Positions 1-11,604 of a stretch of 64,000 bases of DNA are shown here, piece after piece. The notes below the pieces were generated by a model that saw nothing but the letters and a program-made list of their open reading frames with translations, was not told the DNA's origin and did not search any database. Source of the stretch: Isoetes taiwanensis (Eukaryota > Streptophyta > Lycopodiopsida > Isoetales > Isoetaceae). Position numbers and translations under genes: made by a program. The stretch covers positions 14,507,760 to 14,571,759 of the forward strand of contig JAJEKV010000021.1 of NCBI GenBank assembly GCA_021234155.1, given 5' to 3'. Positions within the stretch are counted from its first letter, which is position 1, and every line of letters begins with the position of its first letter.

Positions 1-1588
1 TATTGTAGATGATGGTTTATTTGTTTTTCCTTGAATGTAAGAATTTTGCATATGATGTTTCTAGTTATGAAGCTTATTTGGATGTTGGAGGGCATTTTAT
101 GATCTGGTGCATTTTGCTAGTTCCAAATTGATTGGGGTTAGCAAAAAGATTTCCCCACTTGTTCGACGTTCCCCACAAACATAACTATTTTGGCTTCTTT
201 CATGAGTACATAAATCCATAGCATAGTTTGCCTAAAGATAGTCCGTTCAAAGGCTAGACTATGGAGAACATGTAAAAAAATCTTGCATTCAGTATGGTCA
301 TGTAATGCAAACATTTTAGGAGTTGCTAGAAAACGCGATGGTTTAGGATATGTGTGCACATTATTATTTTTTCCAATGAATTTTGAGAAACTGAACCACT
401 AGGTGAAATAAAAATGCACATTATTAGATGGCTGCCTTTGGCAATTGTATGCTAGTCCCACTCCAAGTATACTAAGCAGAGGAGCTATAATATATGGATG
501 TAGTTTTGGGGGATGGAGGGGTACATTAGCATGCACCCCTCCTCCTTCTCCTCCTCCTCCAAATGTTTTAATCGGCAAATGAAATTGATCAGGACTCCTT
601 AGAATGCATGACTTATACATCATATGAATAATTAAGAAAAATAATAAAAAGGGATCCATCCTAAGTGTTGCAATCACTTGAAGTAACACTAAGGAACCTC
701 TACAACTCATGGCCAATCCGACATGAACATATCTAAAAATGGCCTCACTCCATTAGTTTTCATTCACTACATGCTTAATAAGTAGTAAGGAGTCAACTAC
801 TGACAAGTCTTTGGGATCCTACAAGGTAGGTTTAAATCGTCGCACAATTATTTGCATACAAAATATATATCAGAGGATGCTTATTCAAAGATGTCAATAC
901 CTCAGATGCACCCAACTACCTATGTCATTCCCTTAGGGGTTGACATAAGCTACTTTCATATATGTTACAATCAAAGTTGGGAGGCAAACTGATCATTGGG
1001 GACCAGTAATTATGCTACGTTTGAGTAGGCAGGATAAGAATGAAAGAAATGTAAGAGCCGGGTCAAATAGTGGTAAGAAATAAGAATAATGTAAGGGAAG
1101 ATGTAACCAATCATATGAACGTAGAAATGGTTGCCCTTTATTTTTTCATCCACTTTCCCCAAAGAGGAAGAACAAATAGAAAAATGCCTAGTGGACAAAG
1201 CATCTATAGTTTCTATTTATATACAGTGAAAGGTATCACCATAATTTGTACCTCAATGAAACTTTTTGTAAGAAATGAAAAAAGGGGGAGAGAAAGGATG
1301 TTAAAGAATAAATATGATTTTTGGCACATAAGCTACCAGTACGATGAGTGGAAGCTTCTTTTGCTACCAGTACAATGAAAGGAAGCTTCTTTTGCCAATG
1401 CCACAAGGGACCAAAAATAATGTTTTTAAACTTTGTCTTTGCAAACGCAGTAATTTGGATTCGGCAAAGGACAAACTCTCAACAAAAGAATGTCCCTCCT
1501 TTTGAAAAAGAGAGAAAAAAGGCGAAGGCATCTAAAAATGTGGGTTGCTTCGACAAAACTGAGATGCTTGTTGTGTAGGGACAAAAAG
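1..1588. other. Intergenic, no gene recognised
   Basis: I see no coding region with family resemblance here. The stretch just below 1588 would hold the 3' UTR of the minus-strand receptor kinase. A 31-bp tandem duplication (unit beginning GCTACCAGTAC) lies at about 1332-1393. A G-rich patch near 505-525 faces a pyrimidine-rich patch at 536-560. Confidence 0.5.
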
Positions 1589-4500
1589 CTAGGCTGCATC
1601 ACCACTATAACAAGCCTCTTGGTAATGATGTTGCAGCCTTTCTCTATTATGATCCCAATTAACAACCTGAGAGATCTTGGGATGAAGCATCTCTTCTGCA
1701 GAATGCTTCACACCTTTGAGCAAGGCAACTACATCCTTCATAGTTGGTCTTTCACTAGGGGTAGAGCAAACACACATTAGAGCAATACCTAAAACTTGTT
1801 GCATTTCTTGAATGTAAGGATCGGCCATGCCTTTGATTGCTGGATCGAGCACCGGAGACGAAGCAGCCAGATTATGGAGTCGATCCCCGGTGATCTTTTG
1901 AACCCACTTTACAATGTGTATATCCTCACCATAACCATGTTCTATAGGGCGTCGCCTGGTGAGGATCTCCAATAGAACAACACCATAGCTATAAACATCA
2001 CTTTTCTCAGTTATCCTGAGGGAGTAGCTGTATTCTGACAAAGAAAGGTATGGCCATGTTAATAATACCTACACAAAATTGCATTAATGTATGGGATACA
2101 TAAACCAAATGATGACATTATGCATTTAGGCTATTCAAAGATTATGCTTGATTTTTATTTATTTACTTATTTATTTATTAATTTATTTTTGGGGGAGGGG
2201 GGTGGGGGTGGGGGTGTCGGTGTGGTTTGAGAATTCTATACCATGAAATGTATATAGGTAAAATTGCAGTCCTAAAAATGAAAAGAGCTAGAAGAGATTA
2301 GATCCTTACCAGGAGCCATGTACCCGTATGATCCAGCGAATTTGGACATAGCTTCACCAACAGATGATACTCCAACAAGTTTGGCAAGGCCAAAGTCAGC
2401 AACATAAGGCTCAAATTTGGAACCAAGGAGAATATTGTTTGATTTGATGTCGCGATGAAGGATGGAAGGGACACAATCATGATGCAAGTAAGCAATACCC
2501 TGAGCAGCACCTAGGGCAATAATGTATCTCATGTCCCAGTCTAGAGGGACATGTTTCTCATGCAACAAGTCCCAAAGACTTCCATTACACATGTAATCAT
2601 ACATGAGAAGTTCAATCTTGTTATTGGAACAGTAGCCAAGGAGCCTCACTATGTTTCTATGTCTTATTCTCCCTAGAGTGTCAATCTCAGCTGCAAACAT
2701 GTCGAATGCTTGATCTTCAGGAGACGCCTTTAATTTTTTCACTGCAATCACTTCTCCTCCTGGCATTTGAGCTTTGTATACTATTCCTGACCTGCCATGA
2801 CCTATGATGTTTGTTTCTATCAAGTTAACTAGAACATCATCAACTGTGAAGCTTAGCTTTTGGAATGGTGTCATCCTCCAAGGCCATGGACTGTTGGAAT
2901 CTCCAAATGGCTCATATTTTGATCTACAATGTCTACATAGTGCTAGCAGCGATACCACGAACAGGATTAGCGCGATTCCGATGAGGATCATTGAGACAAT
3001 AAGACCTTTCTGCACTTTGTGCTTGTAAGGTTGCTGCATAGTGCCATGAGACAAGAATGGATTTCCTTGAATAGCTGCTGCTCCCATGGTTCTGAACACT
3101 TCTGTCTGTGGGATATTTCCAACAAATCTGTTGTATGAGACATTGATGAAATTCAGATTTGTTAGCATGCCTAATACATCCATGGTTCCCTCCAATCCAT
3201 TCTTTGACAGATCCAGCTTCTCCAGATGTGTCAGGCTAGCAAATCTATCAGGAAGAATGCCTGTCAGATCATTGCTGCTGAGATTTAAAACAATGCTCAG
3301 GCTGATCAGAGAGCCCAGCTCTTCTGGTATGCTACCTGATAAATTATTGCTGGATAAATCTAACAGAATGAGCTGTTTCAATCTTCCAAGCTGAGCAGGA
3401 ATTCTGCCACTGAGCACATTATTGCCTAGATTCAGATTAATCAAGGCCTTCATATTCCCTAACTCTGCAGGGATATTGCCACTTAATCTGTTATAAGATG
3501 CATCAAATGTCTGCAGCTGGGCCAGATCTCCATATTCTGGAGGAATGCTGCCATTAATCTGATTTCCATGGATATCCAAAAGCTGCAGACTAGAGAGCTC
3601 TGCTAATGATGCAGGCAATCCGCCTAAAAAAAAATTGCTATGCAGATCTAAGAAGCTCAGATTGTGCAGCAATCCCAGATTGCTTGGAATTGGACCCTCC
3701 AGCAGGTTGTTATTCAATCTCAGCCTCGACAGTTTTGTGGGTTTGCCTAGATCAACAGAAAGCTCACCTGTCAAATTGTACGTGAGAATAATATGATTAT
3801 AATATATACCCCATCACAGATTCATGCATTACAGAAATTCTCACCTGTTAGACTATTGACGAGCAATAGTAATCTGTCCAACTTGGGCAGGCGGAAGAGC
3901 TCTGCCGGAATTCTTCCGCTCAGATGATTCACAGAAAGATCCAGCACCTCCAGCTCTGTGCAATTGCCTAGACTTGCCGGAATCGGCCCACTCAGCTGAT
4001 TGTCCCACAGATGCAAAGTTTTCAGCTTGGTCATCAGCCCAAATTCCACAGGAATTGATCCTGTTAAAGCGTTCGTGTCTAGATCCAAATTCCTCATGCT
4101 GCTCCAATTCCCAAATTCTGGCGGTAATGGGCCTGTCAGATTGTTTTCGCTGATATAAAGCTCCTCCAGCGATTTCAATCTGCCCAATTCCGGTGGTATC
4201 TGCCCCGAAAATCTATTGTAAGAGAGATCTATGGTTTCTAAGGATTCACAGTCGCCCAATTCTTTGGGTATGGTCCCGGAAAAACGATTGCTCCACAGCA
4301 GCATGCTGCCCAGATTCTTCAGGTTTCCAATTTCAGGGGGAAGTGGTCCGGTGAATTTACTCTGATATAAATACAAAGTTTCTAGATTGATGCAGCTGCC
4401 TATCTCGGGCGGAATCTGCCCTGAGAGATTCGTGAGATACAGCATCAGCACTTGCAAGTTTGTTAATTTCCCAATTGAAGCCGGAAGGGGCCCAGAAATT

Positions 4501-5195
4501 GAAGTTGCGGCAAGACCCAAAACCGTCAAATTGCTGCAGTTTCCAATCTCGGGAGGAATGGGGCCGATCAGCCCTGGATTTCCACCTGCTCGAAAGTTTT
4601 CCAGATTACTCAATTGCCCAATTGAAGCAGGAATGGAGCCATTGAGCAGATTATCATACAGGAACAATTTTTGGAGGCTGCTACAGAGACCCAATTCAGG
4701 AGGAATGCTGCCGCTGATCGAATTGCCGAAAAGAGAGAGGGTGCGGAGATTTTTCAACTTACCGAATTGAGAGGGGATTGATCCGCGGAGGAGGTTGGAG
4801 CCGAGGTCGAGGATTTGCAGATTTTTACAGAGGGAGAGCTCCGGCGGGATGGAGCCGGAGAGATTTGTGTAGGAGAGGTCGAGAATTTGGAGCCTGGTAA
4901 GGAAGCGGAATTCCTGTGGGATATATCCGCCCAGCCCTAATCTTGGGAGCGAAATTTGGGCCACCCTTAATTCGGGTGTGCACTTCACACCCGTCCAATT
5001 GCAGGGCGTTGTATCCCCTTCATTCCAAGAGGGCTCCAACACATGAGGGTTCTCTAGTGTGCTAAAATATGCCACCAGTGCCTTCCCATCTCCACTCAGT
5101 GCTTCATCTCTCTGCAATACATAAAACAATACCACCAGCATCGCCCCCCACGAATTCATCTCCCAGCTCAGGATCATGATCACACCCACGATCAC
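1589..5195 (-). CDS. LRR receptor-like serine/threonine kinase, RGI/RGFR-like (LRR subfamily XI), 3 exons
   Basis: Predicted CDS is complement(join(1589..2034, 2310..3767, 3845..5195)), 1,084 residues. Both introns (77 and 275 bp) have GT-AG ends, and the joins restore the T-G-E of an LRR and the A-P-E of the kinase. Order: signal peptide (about 1-33), LRR N-terminal cap with a CNWTGVKC cysteine pair, 25 LRRs (about 75-680; intron 1 falls inside LRR 16), one membrane segment (about 705-727), then the kinase. Kinase landmarks are the glycine loop GHGRSG (773-778), Lys794, HRD at 888-890 (an RD kinase), DFG at 908-910 and APE at 935-937. It should be a plasma-membrane receptor that binds an extracellular peptide and phosphorylates cytosolic partners. 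The PWPWRMTPFQKL juxtamembrane and GRSGIVYKA segments recall Arabidopsis RGI receptors for RGF peptides; that ligand is inferred. The first Met is used, but Met8, Met12 or Met19 could also start. Confidence 0.93.
2157..2217. repeat. TTTA microsatellite followed by G-runs, in kinase intron 2
   Basis: A (TTTA)n-like tract (2157-2190) runs directly into G5-G6 runs separated by single A or T bases (2191-2216). The G-runs lie on the plus strand, which is the template strand for the minus-strand kinase gene. They fit a quadruplex-forming pattern. Confidence 0.8.
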
Positions 5196-5410
5196 GCCTT
5201 CAATCTTATCAACCCAGAAACCTCAACCCTCGCTACACCGGCGGAAAAAAACGATGACTTCTAGGAAGAATATCCATAAGAAGAGGAACAACAAAGGAAT
5301 GCATCATGGTTGAATTCATGGTTCCTATGGAAATGAAGTGAAAAAGTGGCCTGAAATGATTGCCCCTTGGCAATTAGATATACTACATAATATAAAAAAA
5401 GGAGGATGAA
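5196..5410 (-). promoter_or_regulatory. Presumed 5' UTR and promoter of the receptor kinase
   Basis: The stretch upstream of the minus-strand start codon is not coding. The clearest TATA-like string on the minus strand is TTTTTTATATTATG at about 5387-5400, which would give a 5' UTR of roughly 160 nt. Only position and composition support this. Confidence 0.3.
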
Positions 5411-5447
5411 GAGGATTGGAACATGGAGTGGCATTTTAAAAAGGTGA

Positions 5448-5720
5448 GGGCACCATCACAGGCACTAAAGCCACCTCCACCATTTCCTCTGCACCTCCAT
5501 ACACCACCTCCACACACCAACACATCACAAGAGGCTCAAAGGGAGACCCCTGGTCCCCCATACCCTCAAAAGCCTCTAACATATGGGACCCTTGCCTCAG
5601 CACTATTAGGGCTCCCTCCTCTGCTTTTCTCCGTGGTGCCTAATCTTTTGTGGACCCCACACGTACCCCCTACCATTTTCGCGCACTACCTTGATTCCCT
5701 TCACAATTTGTTCAACATCC
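5448..5720. repeat. Dispersed repeat, copy 1 (partner at 7504-7730)
   Basis: Cytosine-rich sequence similar in the same orientation to 7504-7730. Shared landmarks are GGCACTA-AGCCAC, a CTCCA(T/C)ACACCACC patch, ATGGTCCCC-like and CAATTTGTT. A 124-codon ORF spans it (5423-5797), but the partner copy is in different frames with no conserved protein, so I treat it as non-coding repeat. Family not identified. Confidence 0.6.
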
Positions 5721-5800
5721 CCCAAAATCATAACCCTTCCTTTCTAATCTTTTTAGTTTATTCTCTAGCTGGAGACACTAGTGCCTGCATCCATTAGTCC

Positions 5801-7174
5801 TGCAAACTAGCCGACCTCTAGATTTGGCAAAGCATGTCTCCGGATCTGGCAAGAAATATTCTTCTGGTTGTGGCACCTTTAGGAGCAGGACTTGCACCAG
5901 CTATGGCATAGAATTATCCTGGCGCAAGTGCACCATATCATAAACGGTGAAGTGAATATGAGGGACCAGACTTGCACAAAGAGAGAAATATTAGTCATTG
6001 TAATGGGGTTTTTGTACATGCTCTGTTTCTTGTTACCCCTTTGCACATGCCTTTGATTCTTTATTTCAAGTGGGTTAAAATTTATTTTATGGGGTTGAAA
6101 TGGAAAAGAAGAAGCGTTTTGTGAAGTTTATTAAGGCATTGAAAACTGAAGAAGAATCGGACATCCTTTACTACAAGATATGTTCGCAATTGCAATCTTC
6201 ATCCTCAAAAGAGGCATTGGACATTTCTTATTTGAAAATATTTGTTTATGCATAGTCATAGAATACATTAAATTTTAGATGATTGCATTTACCAAAAAAT
6301 GCGTCTGCAAATAGGAACCTAGACCAAGTATTCTAAATGTTATTGGATGACACATTATATTATTAATTTGTTCATATTTCAGATGCATGAATTAAATTTC
6401 TCCTTTAATTTGTGGTTTCTTGTATGATGAGCTATTGAAATGGAAGATTGAATTGAGCCATTTTATTTGGACTTTAAGAACTCAAATGGAAGGTAACTTC
6501 TTTCAAATGCTGTGAAGAAGTTCTATTAAGAAGAAGCCAAAGGGTATGAAAACTTATATGCAACTATAATTGTGGTTGAACTGGTGTATGAGATGAGAGT
6601 GAACTCAAATGAAAGATGTTTTCTTTCATATGCTATGAAGAAGCACAATGATTCCATTTTATATTCTTTCAAACAGAAGCCAAAGTTATCAAAGGTAATA
6701 TGTGCCTATAATTGTGGTAGGGAGTTCCAACTTTTAGCAAATGAAAGATGTCTTTGAAAAGTTGTGTCCAACGCTGCTTTATCCATACTTTGAGACATGA
6801 AGAAATGTATAACATAGCTATAATAAATTTACACAAAAGCTAAAATGATATAATCTACCACCTAAAAATAGGGTTTTTTAGTGGATTGTTTCTTATGATA
6901 TTACGTCATAACTACTCTAAGAAATATATCTAAACGTAATGCAATCATTGTCCAAAATGATCTTGTTGATAGTTAGAAATTTGATATTTCATTCACGCAA
7001 CTACAAAATCTATCTTGCCCAGGATACTTTAGGTTTCCCAACCCCATTTTCTTCCATATAGAATATTTGTTTTATTTAACTTCTTCTTCCCTCCGTCCTT
7101 GTTTTGGAGGTATCTTTTATTTCTCTTTTTATTTGGACCAGTCTTTTTCATGGTTATAGAGATTACATCAAGAA
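5801..7174. repeat. AT-rich intergenic stretch with a diverged tandem duplication of about 122 bp
   Basis: No gene recognised. Two adjacent similar units lie at about 6479-6600 and 6601-6722. Both start ACTCAAATG, continue with CTTTCA(A/T)ATGCT(G/A)TGAAGAAG and AGAAGCCAAAG, and end CTATAATTGTGG. They differ by several indels, so the duplication is old. Confidence 0.6.
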
Positions 7175-7380
7175 TTTAAGCTGGCAATGGTTATATGTTT
7201 TTATTTTAATATGGTGAGAAATAACTAGCAATGGTAGAATCATGGAAGATCCAATAGGAAAAGAGATTTGCCAGAAAGAGGTTTAAGCCGGCAATGGTTA
7301 TATATCACATTTTAAAATGGTAAAAAACTACTAGCAGTGGTGAGAATAAAATCAGGAAAGATCCAATAGGAAAAGAAGTA
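7175..7380. repeat. Tandem duplication, 107-bp period
   Basis: Copies start at 7175 and 7282 with TTTAAGC(T/C)GGCAATGGTTAT, and both end with GGAAAGATCCAATAGGAAAAG or close to it. This lies immediately upstream of dispersed repeat copy 2. Confidence 0.75.
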
Positions 7381-7503
7381 GCAGAGATCTTGTGGGATCT
7401 ACCAAAAAATATTTTTCATCGAAAGCTCTATCAACTTGTAAACCCTGCTAGAAATGGAGCAATATTTGGGTTCTTCTAATATGGTGCAGCAATAAGCACA
7501 AAG

Positions 7504-7730
7504 AGTGCCATCATAGGCACTAGAGCCACATCCAGCATTTTCTTGTGTGCCTCCACACACCACCACATCAAAGAAACCATGGTCCCCAGTAACCCAAAAA
7601 GACTCCACAGTTGGGCCCCTTCTCCAACCCAGCCAGCCTTATCTTTTGCTTTTCATACTTGGTGCCTATCCTTTTATGGGCCCACCTTTACCCACTACTT
7701 AGATACTCCCTACAATTTGTTTCATCCTTA
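7504..7730. repeat. Dispersed repeat, copy 2 (partner at 5448-5720)
   Basis: Direct-orientation partner of 5448-5720, separated from it by about 2 kb. A 125-codon ORF (7543-7920) crosses it but shares no conserved protein with copy 1, so it is probably not a gene. Confidence 0.6.
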
Positions 7731-8779
7731 CTTTGCATCAACACCCCTAGGCCTTTTTCCACTTCTCTCAGTCGATCTTCATTTGGCCAACCACTCGTGT
7801 GAGCAGCTTAATATCTCTATTATGTTCTTTCTGCTCATATTCTGTGGATGTCCTGCATCCAGATCGACAACCAAAAGTGCATGTTTCAATCAGATTCTGG
7901 ATATGATTGATTATAGCTGAAAGATGCAACTTGAGGTAAAAGTTGTAAAGTACATGAGCCATCTAAGATATCGACTATGGACAACGTCGTTATACAGATA
8001 TTGTGACCATAAGCATTCGCGTTAGATTGTTTAACAGTTAACGGTCCTTGCCAACATGCAATTTTATAAGGTATATATAACATTGACATGTTGGATGTTG
8101 TTTGGTATGTGTAGTACTCAATATCTAAAGATGCAAGAAAGAAGAGCATTATAATTACATTCTTGTCTCTCTCAAAAAATGTCATATGATTGTAATGTGC
8201 ACTATCGTGATGTGACAACTATGAAAAATAATGCTTGCATGTGGCATATATTAAAATCCAAGTATTTAATGAACATTCTTCGTAAAAGAAGCATGCATGA
8301 ATCTAAGTTTTATGTTCATGCATGTTGACACCTTAAGTGCGTGTTGCATGATTTTAAGCATCAATTAAATACTTACTTGTAAAAAAGATTTTGCAGGTCA
8401 TGTCTAGATAGTATCTCAATTCATGGCATTCTTATATGCTAGGCATGATGATAAAGTCTCAAGGCCAAATATGTGTATTTGGTATGCCCGTTGACCTCTA
8501 AAAGGTGAGGGAGGAAAGACTTCTTTAGATGCACATGAGAGTGAATGGTCCAAAAAGGGTAACTGAATCAATTGGATTATTACCATCGTCTTAGGAATTT
8601 CTTTTGGTCGTTAACTATAATAACCTAGAAGCTGCAAAATTGCTCTTAGGTACATTTTCACTGACTTCCAGCGTATTTGTGGAGTGGTAAAAGTGTACGA
8701 CTCTATGGACATTGGACACTCCAACTCTGGCATGTGTTCGTGATTATCCATGAAAGTTGCTTGTTCAGGGACAGATCTC
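7731..8779. other. Intergenic, nothing recognised
   Basis: I found no coding region, RNA gene or clear repeat boundary. Sequence close to 8780 may belong to the LINE remnant that follows, but no protein motif is visible before about 8830. Confidence 0.4.
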
Positions 8780-10140
8780 CAAGTTGCTTGGGATTCTAGT
8801 TGGTATTTATGTTAGTGCTCGAGCTGCATGGAAAGAATTCATTAAGGGTTTGGAGAAACACATGTGTTGGTTGTCTATTATCTCTTGATGGTCGCATCAC
8901 AGTGGCGAAGTCAATCCTCAGTAGTACCCATGTCTAGCTTCACAGGTTAAAGTACATAAACTCATCGCAATATCCCGGAACTTCATATGGGCTAGCACTA
9001 AGGAGGGTGTCGTGGTTAAGGTGGTTTGATCCAAATGCATCTTTCCAAAATGGACAGGTGGTCTTGGCATGATTAACTTCTCACTGCAAAGCAAAGTCCT
9101 CATTTCAAAATTCATTTGGAGACTCCTAAATGGCGAAGACGACTCTCATGATTTACGCCTTCTCAAATAATCTCTTAGTCATTGTATTTCGCTAGGCAAG
9201 AAGGTTGTCAAACTAGTTTTGCCTTGGGCATTGTTTCATCCTCTACAACCTTTCCCAAATGCTTCCTGTTCACTACGTGGATTCTTGGCAGCATGCATGG
9301 GGTGTAATCAAACATCCTTTCTGACCATTCCATTTCACCATTCATACCATCTAGCAGTCTCAACATGAAGATGATGGGTAGTTGCTCTCAATCTTGAAAT
9401 CAATATGCTATTATGGCTACTAATATTTAATAGTAAGTGGAGTTGCTCTTTGTAGCCTGCCATTGGGTTGACTCCAATCTTATAGATGTGTTTTTTGACT
9501 TCTGTATCATCAATGCCCTATTGCATATTCCGTGGAGGTGGGCATTACTGCTACCAAACCTCTTAGCACCTCCACTTGCTGCATCTATTCATCCCCTTAC
9601 GCAGAAACGATGGGTCCTTGCAGGTGTCGCTTCTATTCAAGCATGGTGTGGAGGTGGTCACCCACTATCTTGGCCTAAGTTTCAAGTAAAATTTTTACTC
9701 TCTTGATGGGATGTGTCTGTCTGGGAGAAGGTAGTAGAGAATCTGCCTCTTGTTGTGGAGGTTGGTATCACAGAAAGGCTGGCTTGGGGTTTCCACGACA
9801 ATATTCACAAAGGTAGAGTATTTTTAGCTCCATATATCACATCCTTTTAACTCCACAACCTCTCCCACTTCTAAATGGGTGGCACTTGTAGATTCTAAAA
9901 CCTAATTGGATTTGTACATGATGCTGGCTTTGGGTTAAGTTGCTCCACTCCAAAGTGTCCTTTTTTGAAAACAAGTTATCCATAGGTGCCTGCGTGTTAA
10001 TGCCTTGAGACATCTCTATGATCTTTCTATGTCTGTGCGCTTTGCCTTTTAGATATTGAGAATCTTGAGCATTATCTCATTGTTTATCCAAAAGTTCAAT
10101 CGGCATGGTCCTGGCTATAAGGTTTATTTAACAGTGCACT
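8780..10140 (+). pseudogene. L1-type LINE reverse transcriptase remnant (C-terminal part and zf-RVT)
   Basis: Translating across several frames gives plant L1 landmarks in the right order: LDGRITVAKSIL near 8892-8930, then PKWTGGLGMINF and SKVLISKFIWRLL (about 9047-9125), then LPWALF (about 9215), and finally a zinc-ribbon-like CAFCLLDIENLEHYLIVYP (about 10035-10095). This is the post-RT region and zf-RVT domain of a LINE ORF2. Stops and frameshifts are frequent, so it is dead. The catalytic RT core upstream is missing or unrecognisable. The GGLGM and PWALF blocks match the minus-strand LINE at 24.1-25.4 kb, so both fragments likely come from one family. Confidence 0.75.
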
Positions 10141-10252
10141 AGATAGCTGATGCATGCAAAAAACATTTCATCTTGGTTCTGGTTGGTTCCCGTGGCTAAC
10201 TATAAGTGTTCTGGAGCCAGATGTGGAGAACTATATTTGAATTCATACCTTC

Positions 10253-10738
10253 AAATTTTTTTAATATAGCAATTAACACATAACTACCATTAACATTAAT
10301 TAATATAAACTATTGCATCTAACACATTTAAATTAAAATCCCCCTGAAACCCCCTTTGGTTTGGGTGCATATTCACACGGGGGGTGACTCCGGGCAACGA
10401 GAGCTGTTGGATAGGCATATTCACCCCTTATTCCTTAATCTAAACCGTACATAAAGTTCCTCGTTTGTGGGGTATGGATGTATAGAATTTTTTATACTGT
10501 ATAACAAGATTTGCAAAATACTATAAGATTTCAGGCAACATACTATATGATGTTGATTTAGTACGTGCAAAACATAATTATAGTGGCTCTCGCTGCCCTA
10601 CGTCACCCCCCGTGTGAATATGCACCCAAACCAAAGGGGGTTTCAGGGGGATTTTAATTTAAATATGTTAGATGCAATAGTTTATATTAATTAATGTTAA
10701 TGGTAGTTATGTGTTAATTGCTATATTAAAAAAAATTT
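10253..10738. mobile_element. Foldback/MITE-like element with about 152-bp terminal inverted repeats
   Basis: Arms at 10253-10404 and 10586-10738 are near-perfect inverted copies. They run from AAATTTTTTTAATATAGC at the tips, through an A/T-rich stretch and a CCCCCTTTGGTTTGGGTGCA block, to GCTCTCG at the inner end. The central spacer is about 180 bp and carries no ORF. A partial second member lies at 16593-17005. The superfamily is undetermined because I could not define a target duplication. Confidence 0.85.
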
Positions 10739-10880
10739 TGGGCCCTTCGGGCCCTTAAAAAGGAATTTCAAATGTTAGAAACAACGATACAAATTATACT
10801 AAATGTTAGAAACAATGAGAGAGACTATATTAAATGAGGCAATGTGTATATTACAAACATTTTGGGCCCTTCGGGCCTTA
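10738..10880. repeat. Two copies of a GGGCCCTTCGGGCC hairpin motif
   Basis: TTTTGGGCCCTTCGGGCC occurs at about 10736-10755, abutting the foldback element, and again at about 10860-10877. A related GGCCCCCGAGGGGCC lies at the matching edge of the second foldback copy near 17006. The short palindrome may be part of the family's preferred flank or terminus. Confidence 0.6.
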
Positions 10881-10968
10881 ACAAATTCGAACATGCAATA
10901 CAACATTGGTTTTTATGGTACGGCCTTTAACACATTTACAATATTGTACAAGCATCTCTTACACACAT

Positions 10969-11140
10969 TCACAAAAAATATACAGGCAGTAAAACCCCCC
11001 CTTGGGAATCGAATCTGGATACTCCAACGCAACCAATCATGGGCACATCTGCACATATACTTTTCAAGGTAGGATTCCAACCACAATGGCTTAAAAATCC
11101 TGCAACAAGCCTCGGGATCCAAATGATACAAGTAATATTG
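10969..11140 (-). pseudogene. UDP-glycosyltransferase (PSPG motif) fragment
   Basis: Minus-strand translation contains LVAGFLSHCGWNPTLKSIC followed by ADVPMIGCVGVSRFDSQ. This matches the PSPG sugar-donor box of plant UGTs: G-F-x-(S/T)-HCGWN-S-T-L-E-S, then GVPM, then D-Q. Only about 40 residues survive; the glutamate after TL is Lys here. No acceptor-binding half or other UGT exon is visible nearby, so this is a fragment, not a working enzyme. Confidence 0.6.
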
Positions 11141-11366
11141 ACATTGTTTTCTGTTTGTCTAACCACTCTAGGTACCTTTTGTGTGATATGCGTATTTCTA
11201 CTTCATTATCTCCTAAGCCCAAAATAAAGATGGCAATAATGGTCCCACTGCTAAATAACTTGAGCTCTGCATTAGAATATCTCTCATTGCCCTTGTTTTT
11301 ACTGGTTCAACCTCGTCAACATTACTTGATAGAACATGTTTTACTCGGGATAATGTTTCATATCCC

Positions 11367-11604
11367 TTATTGATCACTGCTGAGTTTTTCTGATTGAGTG
11401 AAGAACAAGACAGGCAAGTCTGAAGGCTTCAAAAGCATGCCACTAATAAAGTTAATAATCTCATCTTTGATATTTTCCTGTTGATCCTGCATACAATAAT
11501 AACTGATTTCATTATTGTTATTGGGCTAACTTCCAATGCAAACAAGAAAAGAAATTATTATCAAAGTATAATATATTACCTGTAACAAGAAAAGGTCCTC
11601 GACC
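11367..11604 (-). CDS. Possible 3'-terminal exons of an unrecognised minus-strand gene
   Basis: A candidate last exon (11367-11486) follows a TATTGTATGCAG acceptor and reads DQQENIKDEIINFISGML, then LKPSDLPVLFFTQSEKL, to a TAA. Upstream, a consensus donor (CAG then GTAATA) ends a short in-phase stretch VEDLFLLQ at about 11581-11604, whose own acceptor would be TTTACATAG. I do not recognise the protein. Telo-box-like TTTAGGGTTTG near 12575-12585 could be its promoter, but no continuous model links the two. It may be a broken gene. Confidence 0.3.

Noticed and set aside
5423-5797. Pro-rich 124-codon ORF as a gene
   Set aside because: It lies in a dispersed repeat whose second copy does not preserve the protein.
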